The notes under the pieces were generated by a model. It saw nothing but the letters and a program-made list of their open reading frames with translations, did not search any database and had not been told where the DNA came from. A DNA stretch of 57,063 bases from Chloroflexota bacterium (GTDB lineage: Bacteria; Chloroflexota; Ktedonobacteria; Ktedonobacterales; Ktedonobacteraceae), in contig CADDYT010000022.1 in assembly GCA_902810755.1 (NCBI GenBank), positions 1 through 57,063 of the forward strand, in the 5' to 3' direction. This document shows positions 7,572 through 16,590 of the stretch, piece after piece. The position numbers were made by a program, and so were the translations under genes. Numbering within the stretch: position 1 is the stretch's first letter; every line of letters begins with the position of its first letter.

Positions 7572-9104
7572 ATGGAGCAGCGAGCAATTACGGCAGAGAC
7601 AGTAGAGACCACACAAATCGCACCGGCGACAGAAACACAACAGAAACAACCATCTTCAATCAAATATCGCTGGATGCGTCTTTTCTTCACTGAGAATATT
7701 GCACCGGACAACCACCGTCTCATCGACCTGCAGCGCCGCGCCTGCTGGGTCGGCATCGCCCTGATGTTGCAGGGGCTGAACGAGTTGAACCACGTAGATT
7801 TTTTCCCGCACCCGCAGCCATACGAATCGCTGGTCAGCTTTATGCTGCTGGCGGGGAGCCTGTGGGCGATCTGGATGGCCCTGCGCCCGCAAAAGCTGAA
7901 GCTGCACAGCGTGCAGAGGCAGCCACGACGCTGGCAGCAATCTGCTCTACTGCTCATCATCGTTGAGGCAGTCATTGGCTCGTTCCTGTTCGGCTATATC
8001 ATCGGCATGTGCTTCCTGCCGCCGATGATGGCCAACGACGGCACATCGCTCGACACCAACGCGGCTATCTTGCTCACGCAGGGTCGTAATCCCTACACCG
8101 ATTCTAGCATTATCGAGGTAGCAAATCGCTTCGCCATTCAGGCGACCTGGACAACGCCGCTGCGTGAGGGCCAGTTCGCCAACCGGATCGATTACCCCTC
8201 GATGGAAGAGATACGCTCCGTTTTCGCAACCGATCTCAAAGCCGGACAGGCCCCCGAATTTGAGTCGAAGGTAAGCTACCCCGCGCTTTCATTCCTCATC
8301 CTCGTTCCCTTCGCCCTGCTCAAAGATTACAATGTCCTGCCTTTCTTCGTTCTCAGCTACGCGCTGCTGGTCGCGATTGCCTGGAAGATAGCGCACCCGC
8401 AGCTTCGTCCCTGGGTGCTGCTGCTCGCGCTCGCCAATATTCCCATGTGGAGTTCCGTCTACGGCAGCACCCTGGATATCTTTATCACCCTGCTTATCGT
8501 GCTGGCCTGGCTGCTGCGCAATTCCCGCTGGTCTTCAGCCCTCTTCTTCGGCCTCGCCCTGGCAGGCAAGCAGACCGCGTGGTTTCTCATCCCCTTCTAT
8601 CTCATTCTGGTCTATCGCCAGTACGGCTGGAAAGAGGCCCTGGGCCGCATGAGCATCGCCAGTGGCGTCTTCCTGCTCATCAACCTGCCTTTCATGCTCT
8701 GGAACTTCCACGCCTGGCTGGCAGGCATTATGGCCCCGGTAGCCGATCCTATGTTCCCTATGGGCGTGGGCATCATCACGCTGAGTACCACCCACCTGCT
8801 GCCCTATCTTCCCACATGGCTCTATACGAGCCTTGAGGCCGGGGCCATGCTCGCCATGTTCGTCTGCTACTGGCCGCTCTGCCGCAAACGCCCGCAGGCC
8901 GCCCTGCTGTTCGCCATGCTGCCGCTCTTCCTGGCCTGGCGCAGCCTGCCCTCCTACTTCTATTGCATCGCCTATCCCGTCTTCATCCTGTTCACTCACT
9001 TCTCTCGCGGCAAGGTCGCCCTGCGTATTCCACAATTGCCTGCCCCCCTTGCCAGACCTCAACCCGCATTGCCGGATAACGCCCTTCCAGAGGCTATACT
9101 ATAG
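7572..9104 (+). CDS. Polytopic membrane protein, GT87/DUF2029-like glycosyltransferase
   Basis: A 510-residue integral membrane protein with roughly ten hydrophobic helices. After the second helix it carries a long extracytoplasmic-type loop with TNAAILLTQGRNPYTDSS, which resembles the G-x-NPY region after the first helices of GT-C polyprenol-phosphate mannosyltransferases (GT87 type). The repeated WSSVYGSTLDIFITLLIVLA and GLALAGKQTAWFLIPFYLI segments are also typical. It would use a lipid-linked sugar donor at the membrane. No clear ribosome site precedes ATG 7572 (GGGAGG lies about 40 bases upstream), so the start is uncertain; a hydrophilic first 30 residues could be partly non-coding. Stands alone in the window. 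Confidence 0.62.
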   Translation: MEQRAITAETVETTQIAPATETQQKQPSSIKYRWMRLFFTENIAPDNHRLIDLQRRACWVGIALMLQGLNELNHVDFFPHPQPYESLVSFMLLAGSLWAIWMALRPQKLKLHSVQRQPRRWQQSALLLIIVEAVIGSFLFGYIIGMCFLPPMMANDGTSLDTNAAILLTQGRNPYTDSSIIEVANRFAIQATWTTPLREGQFANRIDYPSMEEIRSVFATDLKAGQAPEFESKVSYPALSFLILVPFALLKDYNVLPFFVLSYALLVAIAWKIAHPQLRPWVLLLALANIPMWSSVYGSTLDIFITLLIVLAWLLRNSRWSSALFFGLALAGKQTAWFLIPFYLILVYRQYGWKEALGRMSIASGVFLLINLPFMLWNFHAWLAGIMAPVADPMFPMGVGIITLSTTHLLPYLPTWLYTSLEAGAMLAMFVCYWPLCRKRPQAALLFAMLPLFLAWRSLPSYFYCIAYPVFILFTHFSRGKVALRIPQLPAPLARPQPALPDNALPEAIL

Positions 9105-9110
9105 GAATTG

Positions 9111-9152
9111 CGTCGGCGCCAACTGATGGCGCGTCATCAATTGGCGCCGACG
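9111..9152. repeat. 42-bp near-perfect palindrome
   Basis: CGTCGGCGCCAA (9111-9122) is the exact inverse of TTGGCGCCGACG (9141-9152). The inner segment also pairs (TGATG 9124-9128 with CATCA 9135-9139, loop of six). It lies just after the stop of the GT87-like gene and before the TPR gene promoter. No U-tract follows, so it may be a factor-independent hairpin terminator of unusual type or a protein site. Confidence 0.65.
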
Positions 9153-9181
9153 GATACCATCTCGACTCTTTTGCCACTTCG

Positions 9182-9190
9182 TGGTACAAT
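9182..9190 (+). promoter_or_regulatory. Extended -10 promoter for the TPR gene
   Basis: TGG-TACAAT with TACAAT at 9185-9190, about 50 bases before ATG 9240. The -35 is weak. A purine-rich AAAGAGGGAAAG ribosome site precedes the ATG. Confidence 0.45.
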
Positions 9191-9239
9191 CGTCATACGC
9201 AAAAACATTTCATATCTTTTAAAGAGGGAAAGATAGATT

Positions 9240-11477
9240 ATGCCTGCTAAAAAAGAAACAAAGATCGCTCTTTCGGCGCAAGAGGAAGCGCAGATACAGC
9301 AGTTGCTGGCGCAATATCATCAGATCGCGACAAATCTGCATAGTAGCCAGACACAGGATGAGGCCGAAACAGCCATTACTGATATCGATGAGCTATCAGA
9401 GGCGGCGCAGATGGCGCTGCTCAAATCGCTGGAGCGCGAACAGAACAGCGACGCCGCCGACGTGCTGCAAGCCCTGCACGAACTCAGCCCCAACAAGGCG
9501 GTACGGAAAGAGGCCAGACGCGGCCTGATTCGCCTGGAAGGCACAAAAGTTTATCCTCGCTGGGAGCCGCCGGTCGACCGCACGCTGGTGGTGCAACTGG
9601 TGCGCCAGCCACCGCGCTTCTGGAAAGGCTTTGTCACGCAATCGCGCGAAGAGGGTGAGGTCCAGCTTATCCTCGCCTGGGAAGAGGGCTACGAATACAA
9701 CGAAGTGCGCATGCTGACCTTTCTGCTCGACTTCTGGGAGCAGGGCGTTAAAGATTTCTTTGTTGAGAACTTCACCAAACGCAGCTTTGATGAGCATATG
9801 CGCGAGTTGCAGAATCGCCTGTCCGACATTACCCTTGCTGAAGCGACGCTGGCCGAGGGGCGTCGTCTTATTGAGGACGCCCTCTCCGTGAACCAGTGGC
9901 GCGGCACCACGCCACATAAGGAATACCGCCACTACCTGCCCACCATCAACCAGTTGATCCTTCAGGCCCCCGACACGGGCGAAGATCGCGGGCAGACATT
10001 TATCAGCCCCGCGCTGGAGCCTGACGAGGTGGCAGCTACCTTCATCGGCGGCTGGGCGCTGGGCGATTATGGCCTGGACTTCGATATGTTGAGCAGCGAA
10101 AGCAAGCTGCGCGAGGGACTGACGCGCGACGAGTGGATCGAGCGGCGGCGCAACTGGGTCAATGAGGCTCACCCCACACGTTTCGAACTCAGCGTCGTTC
10201 ACGAACGCGAACCGCAGGCCATACAAAGCTCCGGGCTGTGGGTGCCAACGCTCTACAGCAGCCGCACGATCACGCGCAAAGAGATTGAACTGGGCTGGTC
10301 GCTGGAGATCAGCGATACCCCGCTCAGCGGCACGCTGCCGGAGATGCCGATGGGAACCATCGTCTACAAAGAGACCGGGCGGCACTGGTACTGGACCGTC
10401 TTCACGCTCGTGCAGGAAGAGGGCCGCTGGCGCGTCCAGAGCATCACCGACGAGGGCGCCAGCATGCAGGGCCTGACCATCGAAGAGTTGCAGCAGCGTA
10501 TCGAGGAAGAGAATAAGCGCATCGAAGAGATCACCAGCCGCCCCCGTTCCACCAACGAGGAGGAGGCAGTAGCTAATTTCGAAGAGGTTGTCCGACGCAT
10601 CATCCACAGCCTGGCCTATGTCGACGCCCTGCTCGTCAAGCTGCCGCTCGATGAGACCATCTATGAAGAGGCTTTCGGGCGCGCCATGACGCTGAACAAC
10701 TATGAGCGCGCCGCCGCCTACCTTGAGCGCATCGTCCAGCGTTTTGGTCAGGGGCGCGCGGAACATTTGCAGCGCCTGGGTATTGTGCAATCGATGCTGG
10801 CCGAATGGTACCAGCAGCGCGGCCTGCACGAGCGCAGCGAACATTTCTTCGAGCTTGCCGAATCCACGCTGAATCAGGCGCTGGCGCTCAACAATACCGT
10901 CATCGGCCATACACGCCTGGCCGAAATCCTCATCAACCATAAGGTACGGCTGGATGAGGCAGAAACACACCTGAACCAGGCCGGAGAACTGGCCGTCAGC
11001 AATGCCAGTACCGAGGATCAAGCGATGGTTGAGGCAAACCTGGGTAGCCTCTCCATGCTGCGCGAACAGCCTGAGAACGCGCTGCGCCACTTCCAGCGCG
11101 CTGCCGAACTCAACCCCAATCTGGAGAATATCTGGTTCAGTATCGGCATGGTACAGCGCGCCCTCAAACGCTTCGACGAGGCAGAGGCCACCTTCAAGCA
11201 CGCCATCGAGCTTGAGCCACATGATTTCCGCATCTACGCCGAGCTTGCCGCGATCTACATGAACCGCCGCCAGTTCGCCCAGGCCCGCGAGACGCTGGAA
11301 CAGGGCATCCGCGCTATCCCGGAATCTGCCTATCTGCGCGCCCTGCTTGCCTCTGTCCTCCTGGAAAGCGGCGACCGCCGCCGCGCCAACGCTCTGCTGC
11401 AAGAGGCCGAGCGCATCAATCCGCAAGACCCGATGGTGCAGGCCATGCGCGAGGAAATGGAGAAAAGGAAAAAATAA
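9240..11477 (+). CDS. Large TPR-repeat protein
   Basis: A 745-residue cytoplasmic protein with no signal peptide or membrane helix. Residues about 1-100 are helical and acidic, possibly HEAT-like. The middle (about 250-420) contains a compact alpha/beta region around FIGGWALGDYGLDFDMLSSE and WYWTVFTLVQEEGRWRVQSI that reads like an NTF2/SnoaL-type fold. Residues about 470-745 are tetratricopeptide repeats, clear at ALRHFQRAAELNPNLENIWF, EAEATFKHAIELEPHDFRIY and ARETLEQGIRAIPESAYLRA. TPRs bind partner proteins; partner unknown. The rlmD-like gene starts close behind, so some co-transcription is possible. I do not recognise the whole architecture. Confidence 0.75.
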   Translation: MPAKKETKIALSAQEEAQIQQLLAQYHQIATNLHSSQTQDEAETAITDIDELSEAAQMALLKSLEREQNSDAADVLQALHELSPNKAVRKEARRGLIRLEGTKVYPRWEPPVDRTLVVQLVRQPPRFWKGFVTQSREEGEVQLILAWEEGYEYNEVRMLTFLLDFWEQGVKDFFVENFTKRSFDEHMRELQNRLSDITLAEATLAEGRRLIEDALSVNQWRGTTPHKEYRHYLPTINQLILQAPDTGEDRGQTFISPALEPDEVAATFIGGWALGDYGLDFDMLSSESKLREGLTRDEWIERRRNWVNEAHPTRFELSVVHEREPQAIQSSGLWVPTLYSSRTITRKEIELGWSLEISDTPLSGTLPEMPMGTIVYKETGRHWYWTVFTLVQEEGRWRVQSITDEGASMQGLTIEELQQRIEEENKRIEEITSRPRSTNEEEAVANFEEVVRRIIHSLAYVDALLVKLPLDETIYEEAFGRAMTLNNYERAAAYLERIVQRFGQGRAEHLQRLGIVQSMLAEWYQQRGLHERSEHFFELAESTLNQALALNNTVIGHTRLAEILINHKVRLDEAETHLNQAGELAVSNASTEDQAMVEANLGSLSMLREQPENALRHFQRAAELNPNLENIWFSIGMVQRALKRFDEAEATFKHAIELEPHDFRIYAELAAIYMNRRQFAQARETLEQGIRAIPESAYLRALLASVLLESGDRRRANALLQEAERINPQDPMVQAMREEMEKRKK

Positions 11478-11528
11478 CCCCTCAACATGTTAAAAAGGGG
11501 CATACATCATCATAGTAACCAGGAAGCG

Positions 11529-12857
11529 ATGATTTCACAGGAACAGAGCATAACCTATCACACCGTCACGCCAGGAGCCATGACCCGCGAGGGCGACGCG
11601 CTGGCGGAGATTGTTGAGCGGGACGAGGCCGGGCAGGAACACACGCGCGCGCTGCCGGTTCCCGGCGGGCTGCCGGGCGAGGTCGTCACCATTGCCGTCG
11701 AGGAGCCGCCAGCGTCGCGCCCCGGCAAGAAACGCCGCCACCGCAAACCGCGGCCGCCGCGCGTCTGGATTCACGAAATCCATGAAGCCTCGCCCCTGCG
11801 CGTTGAGGCTCCCTGCCCGCTCTTCGGCATCTGCGGCGGCTGCCAGCTTCAACACATGCGCTACGAGGCGCAACTGGCATGGAAACGCGACGTGGTGTAC
11901 CAGTTGCTGCAAGACATCGGCGGCTTTGAAGACCCGCCCGTGCTGCCGACCGAGCCGTGCGACATCCCCTGGCACTATCGCAACCACATGCGCTTCTCCG
12001 TCAATCGCGAGGGCCAGCCCGGCCTGACGGCGCGAGGGACGCATCGCGTGCTGCCGCTCGCCTCCTGCCCCATCGCCCACGAGCAGATCAACCGCGCGCT
12101 CTCCATCTTGAGCCAGCAGCCCAACGCGCAGCCACAGCTTTTGATCCGTTGCAGCACCCGGAGCAATCAAATGCTCATCCAGCCTTATCCAGATGAGGAG
12201 ACGCGGCAAAAACTGGCTGCAGTTGGCTTAGATGTACAGGCTGAGACGATGGAAGAGCGGCTTGGCGGGGCAAGCTTCCGCATTCGCCCCAGTTCCTTCT
12301 TCCAGACCAACACGCCACAGGCCGAGAAGATGGCGCGTATGGTGCTGGACGGCCTGCTGGCTCACATCCCGCCAGGCGAGCGGCGCGCTTTGACCGTCGT
12401 CGATGCCTATTGCGGCGTCGGCACCTTCGCCCTCCTGCTCGCTCGCCACGTCGGCAAGGTCATCGCCATCGAGGAATCGGCCAGCGCCATTCGCGACGCG
12501 CAATGGAACCTGCGCGACACGGAGAACGTGGAGATACTGAAAGGCAAGGTGGAAGAGGTGCTGCCCGCGCTCCCGGCTACGCTGGATGGGCTGGTGATCG
12601 ACCCGCCGCGCGCCGGCTGCCAGTCGGTCGTACTCGACGCGCTTCTGCGACATCCCGTCAGCCGCGTGGTCTATGTCTCGTGCGACCCCTCGACGCTGGC
12701 CCGCGACCTGCACATCCTTTGCCATAGCCGGAGCGCGAACGAGCAGCCCGTCTACCGCCTTCTCTCGGTGCAGCCGCTCGATATGTTTCCCCAGACGGCC
12801 CATATCGAGTGCGTCGCCACGCTGGAACGCATCAATCAGTCGGAAAAAACAGTATGA
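11529..12857 (+). CDS. 23S rRNA uracil-5 methyltransferase, RlmD/TrmA family
   Basis: SAM-dependent methyltransferase that makes 5-methyluridine in rRNA or tRNA. An N-terminal TRAM-like RNA-binding region (about 10-70) is followed by an iron-sulfur cluster motif C-x5-C-x2-C (CPLFGICGGC) with a fourth Cys in LASCPIAH. Then come the SAM motif DAYCGVGTFALLLA, the DPPRAGC motif and the catalytic Cys in YVSCDPSTLARDL, all expected for RlmD/RlmC/TrmA enzymes. The cluster argues for RlmD/RumA rather than TrmA, but members of this family cannot be assigned a target base by eye. Start chosen at ATG 11529, preceded by AGGAAG; ATG 11487 is the alternative. Its stop overlaps the maf start as ATGA. Confidence 0.86.
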   Translation: MISQEQSITYHTVTPGAMTREGDALAEIVERDEAGQEHTRALPVPGGLPGEVVTIAVEEPPASRPGKKRRHRKPRPPRVWIHEIHEASPLRVEAPCPLFGICGGCQLQHMRYEAQLAWKRDVVYQLLQDIGGFEDPPVLPTEPCDIPWHYRNHMRFSVNREGQPGLTARGTHRVLPLASCPIAHEQINRALSILSQQPNAQPQLLIRCSTRSNQMLIQPYPDEETRQKLAAVGLDVQAETMEERLGGASFRIRPSSFFQTNTPQAEKMARMVLDGLLAHIPPGERRALTVVDAYCGVGTFALLLARHVGKVIAIEESASAIRDAQWNLRDTENVEILKGKVEEVLPALPATLDGLVIDPPRAGCQSVVLDALLRHPVSRVVYVSCDPSTLARDLHILCHSRSANEQPVYRLLSVQPLDMFPQTAHIECVATLERINQSEKTV

Positions 12858-13534
12858 ATAAGCAGAGCGAGCAACAGGAGCAAAAAAATAATCTTCCCTT
12901 AGTGCTTGCCTCGGCCTCACCCAGGCGGCGCGAGTTGATCAGTCGGCTCGGTCTGCCCTACATCACCTGCGTCGCCCCTGTCGAGGAAGAGGCACTGGAA
13001 GCGCGCTACATCGGGCCGGTTGATGGGCTGGCGCAGTGGCTGGCCGAGCAGAAAGCCTTCGCTACTCACACGCTGCCCGGCCTCGACGGCCATATCGTCG
13101 TTACCGCCGACACCACCGTCATCATGGATGATGTCATCCTCGGCAAGCCGCGCAACGAGGAGCATGCCCGCGAAATATTGCTGGCCCTGCGCGGGCGTAA
13201 GCACTACGTCGTTACCGGTGTGGCCGCCAGCAAAATGGAAAACGACCTGCTCAACGTCCACAGTGAGCGCGTCGTCACACCCGTCTATATGCGCAATTAC
13301 AGCGAGGAAGAGATCGCGGCCTATATTGCCGGCGGCGAGCCGATGGATAAGGCGGGGGCCTATGGTATTCAGAACCTCTCCTTCCATCCCGTTGCGCGCA
13401 TCGATGGCTGCTATCTCAACGTTGTGGGCCTGCCGCTGTGCGCCCTCGCCGATGTGCTGGCCGAATTCAACGTCTACCCCGTCCTCCATCCGCATACCTC
13501 ACCCTGCCCCTGGTCGCCACAATGCAAAGTATAG
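12854..13534 (+). CDS. maf: Maf-family nucleoside triphosphate pyrophosphatase
   Basis: Maf proteins hydrolyse non-standard or pyrimidine nucleoside triphosphates to monophosphates and are linked to septum formation. The 226-residue protein has the signature LASASPRRREL with S-P-R-R at residues 22-25, ADTTVIMDDVILGKPRN (the Asp-Thr and Lys-Pro catalytic region), and the C-terminal GAYGIQ motif (the family's AGxYxIQG). Substrate preference (dTTP/UTP or m7GTP) depends on a few residues I cannot judge. The ATG at 12854 overlaps the upstream stop as ATGA, indicating translational coupling; the frame is open further upstream but inside the methyltransferase gene. The next gene starts inside its last 13 bases. 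Confidence 0.9.
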   Translation: MNKQSEQQEQKNNLPLVLASASPRRRELISRLGLPYITCVAPVEEEALEARYIGPVDGLAQWLAEQKAFATHTLPGLDGHIVVTADTTVIMDDVILGKPRNEEHAREILLALRGRKHYVVTGVAASKMENDLLNVHSERVVTPVYMRNYSEEEIAAYIAGGEPMDKAGAYGIQNLSFHPVARIDGCYLNVVGLPLCALADVLAEFNVYPVLHPHTSPCPWSPQCKV

Positions 13535-14496
13535 AGCAGTTCTCCACTTCCGTGCGCGGGCGGTACGCTCCCAGCCCCACCGGCGATCTTCACCTGGGCA
13601 ACCTGCGCACAGCCCTGCTGGCCTGGCTGTTCGCGCGCGTCGCCCGGGGCCAGTTCGTGCTGCGTATCGAAGACCTCGACCGGCCTCGCGTGCGCCCTCA
13701 CGCCACAGAGCGCATGATCGCCGACCTGCGCTGGCTCGGCCTCGACTGGGATGAAGGCCCCGACGTCGGCGGCCCCTGCTCCCCCTACACGCAGAGCGAG
13801 CGTCTGGACATCTACCGAAGCCTGCTCCAGCGACTGCACGAAGCGGGTCTTGTCTATCCCTGCTACTGCACGCGAGCCGAGATCGCCCGCGTCGCCAGCG
13901 CGCCGCACGGCAACGAAGGCCCACGCTATCCCGGCACCTGCCGCCAGCTCACGCGCGCGCAGCGCCGCCAGCAGGAAGCCAGCGGTCGCCGCCCATCCCT
14001 GCGTTTCCGCGTCGATGATGAGCGCATCGTCTCCTTCACCGACCTGCTGGCAGGCCCTGTCCGGCAGCACGTGCAGCAGGAAGTCGGCGACTTTATCCTC
14101 TGTCGCTCCGACGGCATCTTCGCCTACCAGTTCGCCGTCGTCGTCGATGATGCCCTCATGCATCTCAACCAGATCGTGCGCGGCGCCGACCTGCTCGCTT
14201 CCACCCCGCGCCAGATATTGCTCTACGAAGCCCTCGGCTTCCCCACTCCCACCTTCGCCCACGTCCCCCTCGTTCTCGACGAGCAGGGACATCGCCTCTC
14301 CAAACGTGCCGAAAGCGCGGGCCTCGCCCCCTTGCGCGCCGCCGGGCTGACCCCCGCGCAGGTCACAGGCCAGCTCGCCGCTACCTGCGGCCTTGTAGAG
14401 CCGGGCAAGAGCATTACCCCACCCGAACTGGCCCAACAGTTTACCCTACCGCGCCTGAATGATATAATGCGCACGATGAATCAAAGCAATGGATAA
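13522..14496 (+). CDS. gluQ: Glutamyl-Q tRNA(Asp) synthetase
   Basis: A truncated relative of glutamyl-tRNA synthetase that activates glutamate and attaches it to queuosine in the anticodon of tRNA-Asp. The 324 residues contain the catalytic domain only, without an anticodon-binding domain. Class I motifs are present: HLGN (HIGH-type) at residues 24-27 and RLSKR (KMSKS-type) near 265. The zinc motif C-x-C...Y...C (YPCYCTRAEI with YPGTC) is typical of this family. The start at 13522 overlaps the maf stop by 13 bases, and maf overlaps the methyltransferase, so the three genes form a tightly coupled cluster. A queuosine pathway elsewhere in the genome is implied but not seen here. Confidence 0.88.
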   Translation: MQSIEQFSTSVRGRYAPSPTGDLHLGNLRTALLAWLFARVARGQFVLRIEDLDRPRVRPHATERMIADLRWLGLDWDEGPDVGGPCSPYTQSERLDIYRSLLQRLHEAGLVYPCYCTRAEIARVASAPHGNEGPRYPGTCRQLTRAQRRQQEASGRRPSLRFRVDDERIVSFTDLLAGPVRQHVQQEVGDFILCRSDGIFAYQFAVVVDDALMHLNQIVRGADLLASTPRQILLYEALGFPTPTFAHVPLVLDEQGHRLSKRAESAGLAPLRAAGLTPAQVTGQLAATCGLVEPGKSITPPELAQQFTLPRLNDIMRTMNQSNG

Positions 14497-14520
14497 ACAC
14501 AGCAGAATTGAGATAGCAGC

Positions 14521-15561
14521 ATGTCACTGGAAACTCGTATTGTCTTAAACGTTGTTGACATACTGGTAGCCCTCATCATCGGGCTTCTTTTGCGCCGCCG
14601 GGTCGTGGAGCGGCTTAAAGGCAGCGTCCTCGATGAATGGCTGGTACAGACGCTGGGTATTCTGGTCATCATACCCTTGCTCATCCTGGCCATCGCCATC
14701 ACCCCCATCATATGGGATAACAGCATTCTCTTCACCATGTGGGAGAACTTCAAGCGTCAGTTCGGCATCGGCAGTGTGACCGACCTGGTGGGAAAACTCA
14801 TCGAGAGCCTGTTCATCCTGGCCATCGGCATCGGTATCGCCCGCACCCTGCTGCGGCTGGCCATTCGCGGCCTGGGCCAGCACATCGATATCAATATCCG
14901 CACGCTGATCGGGCGTATTTTCTACGTCATTGTGCTGACCTTCTCGGCTTTCTGCATCCTCACCATCTGGCAGGTCTCCATCGGCATCCCGGTCGCCGCG
15001 CTGGGTATCATCACCGTCGCCTTCACGGTTGCCGTACAGGACATCCTTAAAGACCTGGTGGCCGGTTTCTACATCCTGATGGAACGACCTTTTCACATCG
15101 GCGACCTCATCACCGTCACCGATATCGCGGGTGCAACAGGGCGCACGGGCCGCGTGGAAGATGTACAATTGCGCACCACCCGCCTGCGCCTTACCAGCGG
15201 CCAGCTGGTCAGCATCCCCAATACCAATGTCTTCAGCGGCGTCGTCATCAACAACAGCTTCTTTCCCGACCGCCGCGCCACGCTCACCATCACGCTGCCG
15301 CAAGAAATGTTTATCAAGGACGAAACGCCGCAGCAGATCATCGACGCTCTGCTAGAGGTCGATGAAATCCTGCCCAGGCCAGAGCCAACTGTCACGCTCA
15401 GCAGCGCCAGCGCAGGGAAACTCACACTGACCGTGCGTTTCTGGGTTGCCAACGGCCATAGCGGAACCGATCTGGGCCTCATCTCCAATGCCATTTTCGC
15501 CCTGCTTGCCATCCTGCCCGCCGCCGATATCACCGTCGCCGAGCCTGCCGGGAACGTGTAA
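14521..15561 (+). CDS. MscS-family mechanosensitive channel
   Basis: Small-conductance mechanosensitive ion channel of 346 residues that releases solutes on hypo-osmotic shock. Hydrophobic helices lie at about 10-25, 42-65, 85-115 and 125-170. The pore-helix region (IPVAALGIITVAFTVAVQDILKDLVAGFYILMERPF) has the Ala/Gly-rich pattern of TM3 of MscS, followed by the beta domain IGDLITVTDIAGATGRTGRVEDVQLRTTRL with the conserved G-x-V-E-x-I/V-x-L-R-x-T-x-L pattern. The C-terminal half is soluble. It begins 24 bases after gluQ and may share its transcript. The N-terminal extension relative to E. coli MscS is modest. Confidence 0.9.
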   Translation: MSLETRIVLNVVDILVALIIGLLLRRRVVERLKGSVLDEWLVQTLGILVIIPLLILAIAITPIIWDNSILFTMWENFKRQFGIGSVTDLVGKLIESLFILAIGIGIARTLLRLAIRGLGQHIDINIRTLIGRIFYVIVLTFSAFCILTIWQVSIGIPVAALGIITVAFTVAVQDILKDLVAGFYILMERPFHIGDLITVTDIAGATGRTGRVEDVQLRTTRLRLTSGQLVSIPNTNVFSGVVINNSFFPDRRATLTITLPQEMFIKDETPQQIIDALLEVDEILPRPEPTVTLSSASAGKLTLTVRFWVANGHSGTDLGLISNAIFALLAILPAADITVAEPAGNV

Positions 15562-15690
15562 TAGTATGCCATGAGGTGGGCGAGAGGACCTTTTTCATGG
15601 CAGGGGATTTTTGAGAACTTCTATCCCATTCTGTTTCTCTGAAGGACAATCATTCGTTGGAAAAGTATCAATCTGCAAGGGGAAACAAAG

Positions 15691-16350
15691 ATGCAGACAC
15701 AGAGACGCCGGGTTGGCTTGATGGGCGGCACATTTGACCCCGTTCACTATGGACACCTGGCGATCGCGGAAGAGGTCTATTTCGCCCTCGGGCTGGACGA
15801 GATGGTCTTCATCCCGACCGGGCAGCCGCCGCACAAGCTTGGGCAGGCTGTCACGCCCGCCCATGACCGGCTGGCAATGCTCGAACTGGCGACCGCTGCG
15901 AACCCGCATTTCTCGATCTCAAAGGTGGATATCGAGCGGCCCGGCCCATCGTATACCGTTGATACCCTGCGCCTGCTGCGCGAGCAATGGGGCAAAGCGG
16001 TCGATCTCTACTTTGTCATCGGCTGGGACAGTCTGGAAGAACTGGCAAGCTGGTACAACCCGCAGGGCATACTGGAACAATTAGATTATCTTGTGGCCGT
16101 CCACCGGCCCGGACATCGGGAAAGGCCCGGCTACCGCGAGCAGCTAGAGGCGCGCCTGCCCGGCACCACACAACGTCTGCTCACGGTTCCCGTGCCGCAG
16201 CTGGATATCTCGGCCTCGGACCTGCGCCAGCGTGTGGCGACGGGCCGTCCCATCCGTTACCAGACGCCGGACGCGGTCGTCCAGTATATTCGAGAACATA
16301 GCCTGTATCGTGAAGAGAGAAATGCCCATGCCGAGGCCAATGCAATTTGA
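15691..16350 (+). CDS. nadD: Nicotinate-nucleotide adenylyltransferase
   Basis: Converts nicotinate mononucleotide and ATP to deamido-NAD in NAD synthesis, supplying the substrate chain that ends at nadK near 218. The 219-residue protein has the nucleotidyltransferase signature [17 protein letters not shown] (residues 12-28, with the H-x-G-H site) and the C-terminal [29 protein letters not shown], the family's ISSTxIR-type motif. AAGGGG lies about eight bases before ATG 15691. The DUF951-like gene starts inside its last 29 bases. Confidence 0.94.
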   Translation: MQTQRRRVGLMGGTFDPVHYGHLAIAEEVYFALGLDEMVFIPTGQPPHKLGQAVTPAHDRLAMLELATAANPHFSISKVDIERPGPSYTVDTLRLLREQWGKAVDLYFVIGWDSLEELASWYNPQGILEQLDYLVAVHRPGHRERPGYREQLEARLPGTTQRLLTVPVPQLDISASDLRQRVATGRPIRYQTPDAVVQYIREHSLYREERNAHAEANAI

Positions 16351-16555
16351 AATAGGGGATCGATTACAGCTACGCAAACCACATCCCTGCGGCGGCTATA
16401 TATGGGAAGTTGTGCGACTGGGGGCCGATATCGGGCTGCGCTGCGAGCAATGCGGGCGCCGTGTCCTCCTGCCGCGCGCAGAGGTCGAACGCCGCGTCAA
16501 GCAGGTGCTACCCCGCGCACCTGAAAACGCCGAGACTGATGAAGATGATATGTAA
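16322..16555 (+). CDS. DUF951-family small protein
   Basis: A 77-residue protein with [21 protein letters not shown] and [25 protein letters not shown], the conserved pattern of DUF951, a widespread short family with Cys residues (C...C-x2-C) that may hold zinc and a possible nucleic-acid-binding fold. Function is not established. The start overlaps the nadD end by 29 bases, with GAGAGA upstream; ATG 16328 is an alternative. The acidic tail ([10 protein letters not shown]) is usual in such proteins. Confidence 0.78.
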   Translation: MPMPRPMQFEIGDRLQLRKPHPCGGYIWEVVRLGADIGLRCEQCGRRVLLPRAEVERRVKQVLPRAPENAETDEDDM

Positions 16556-16590
16556 TCTGGAAGCGCCACAAGGCGCGAGGGAAGAATAGA

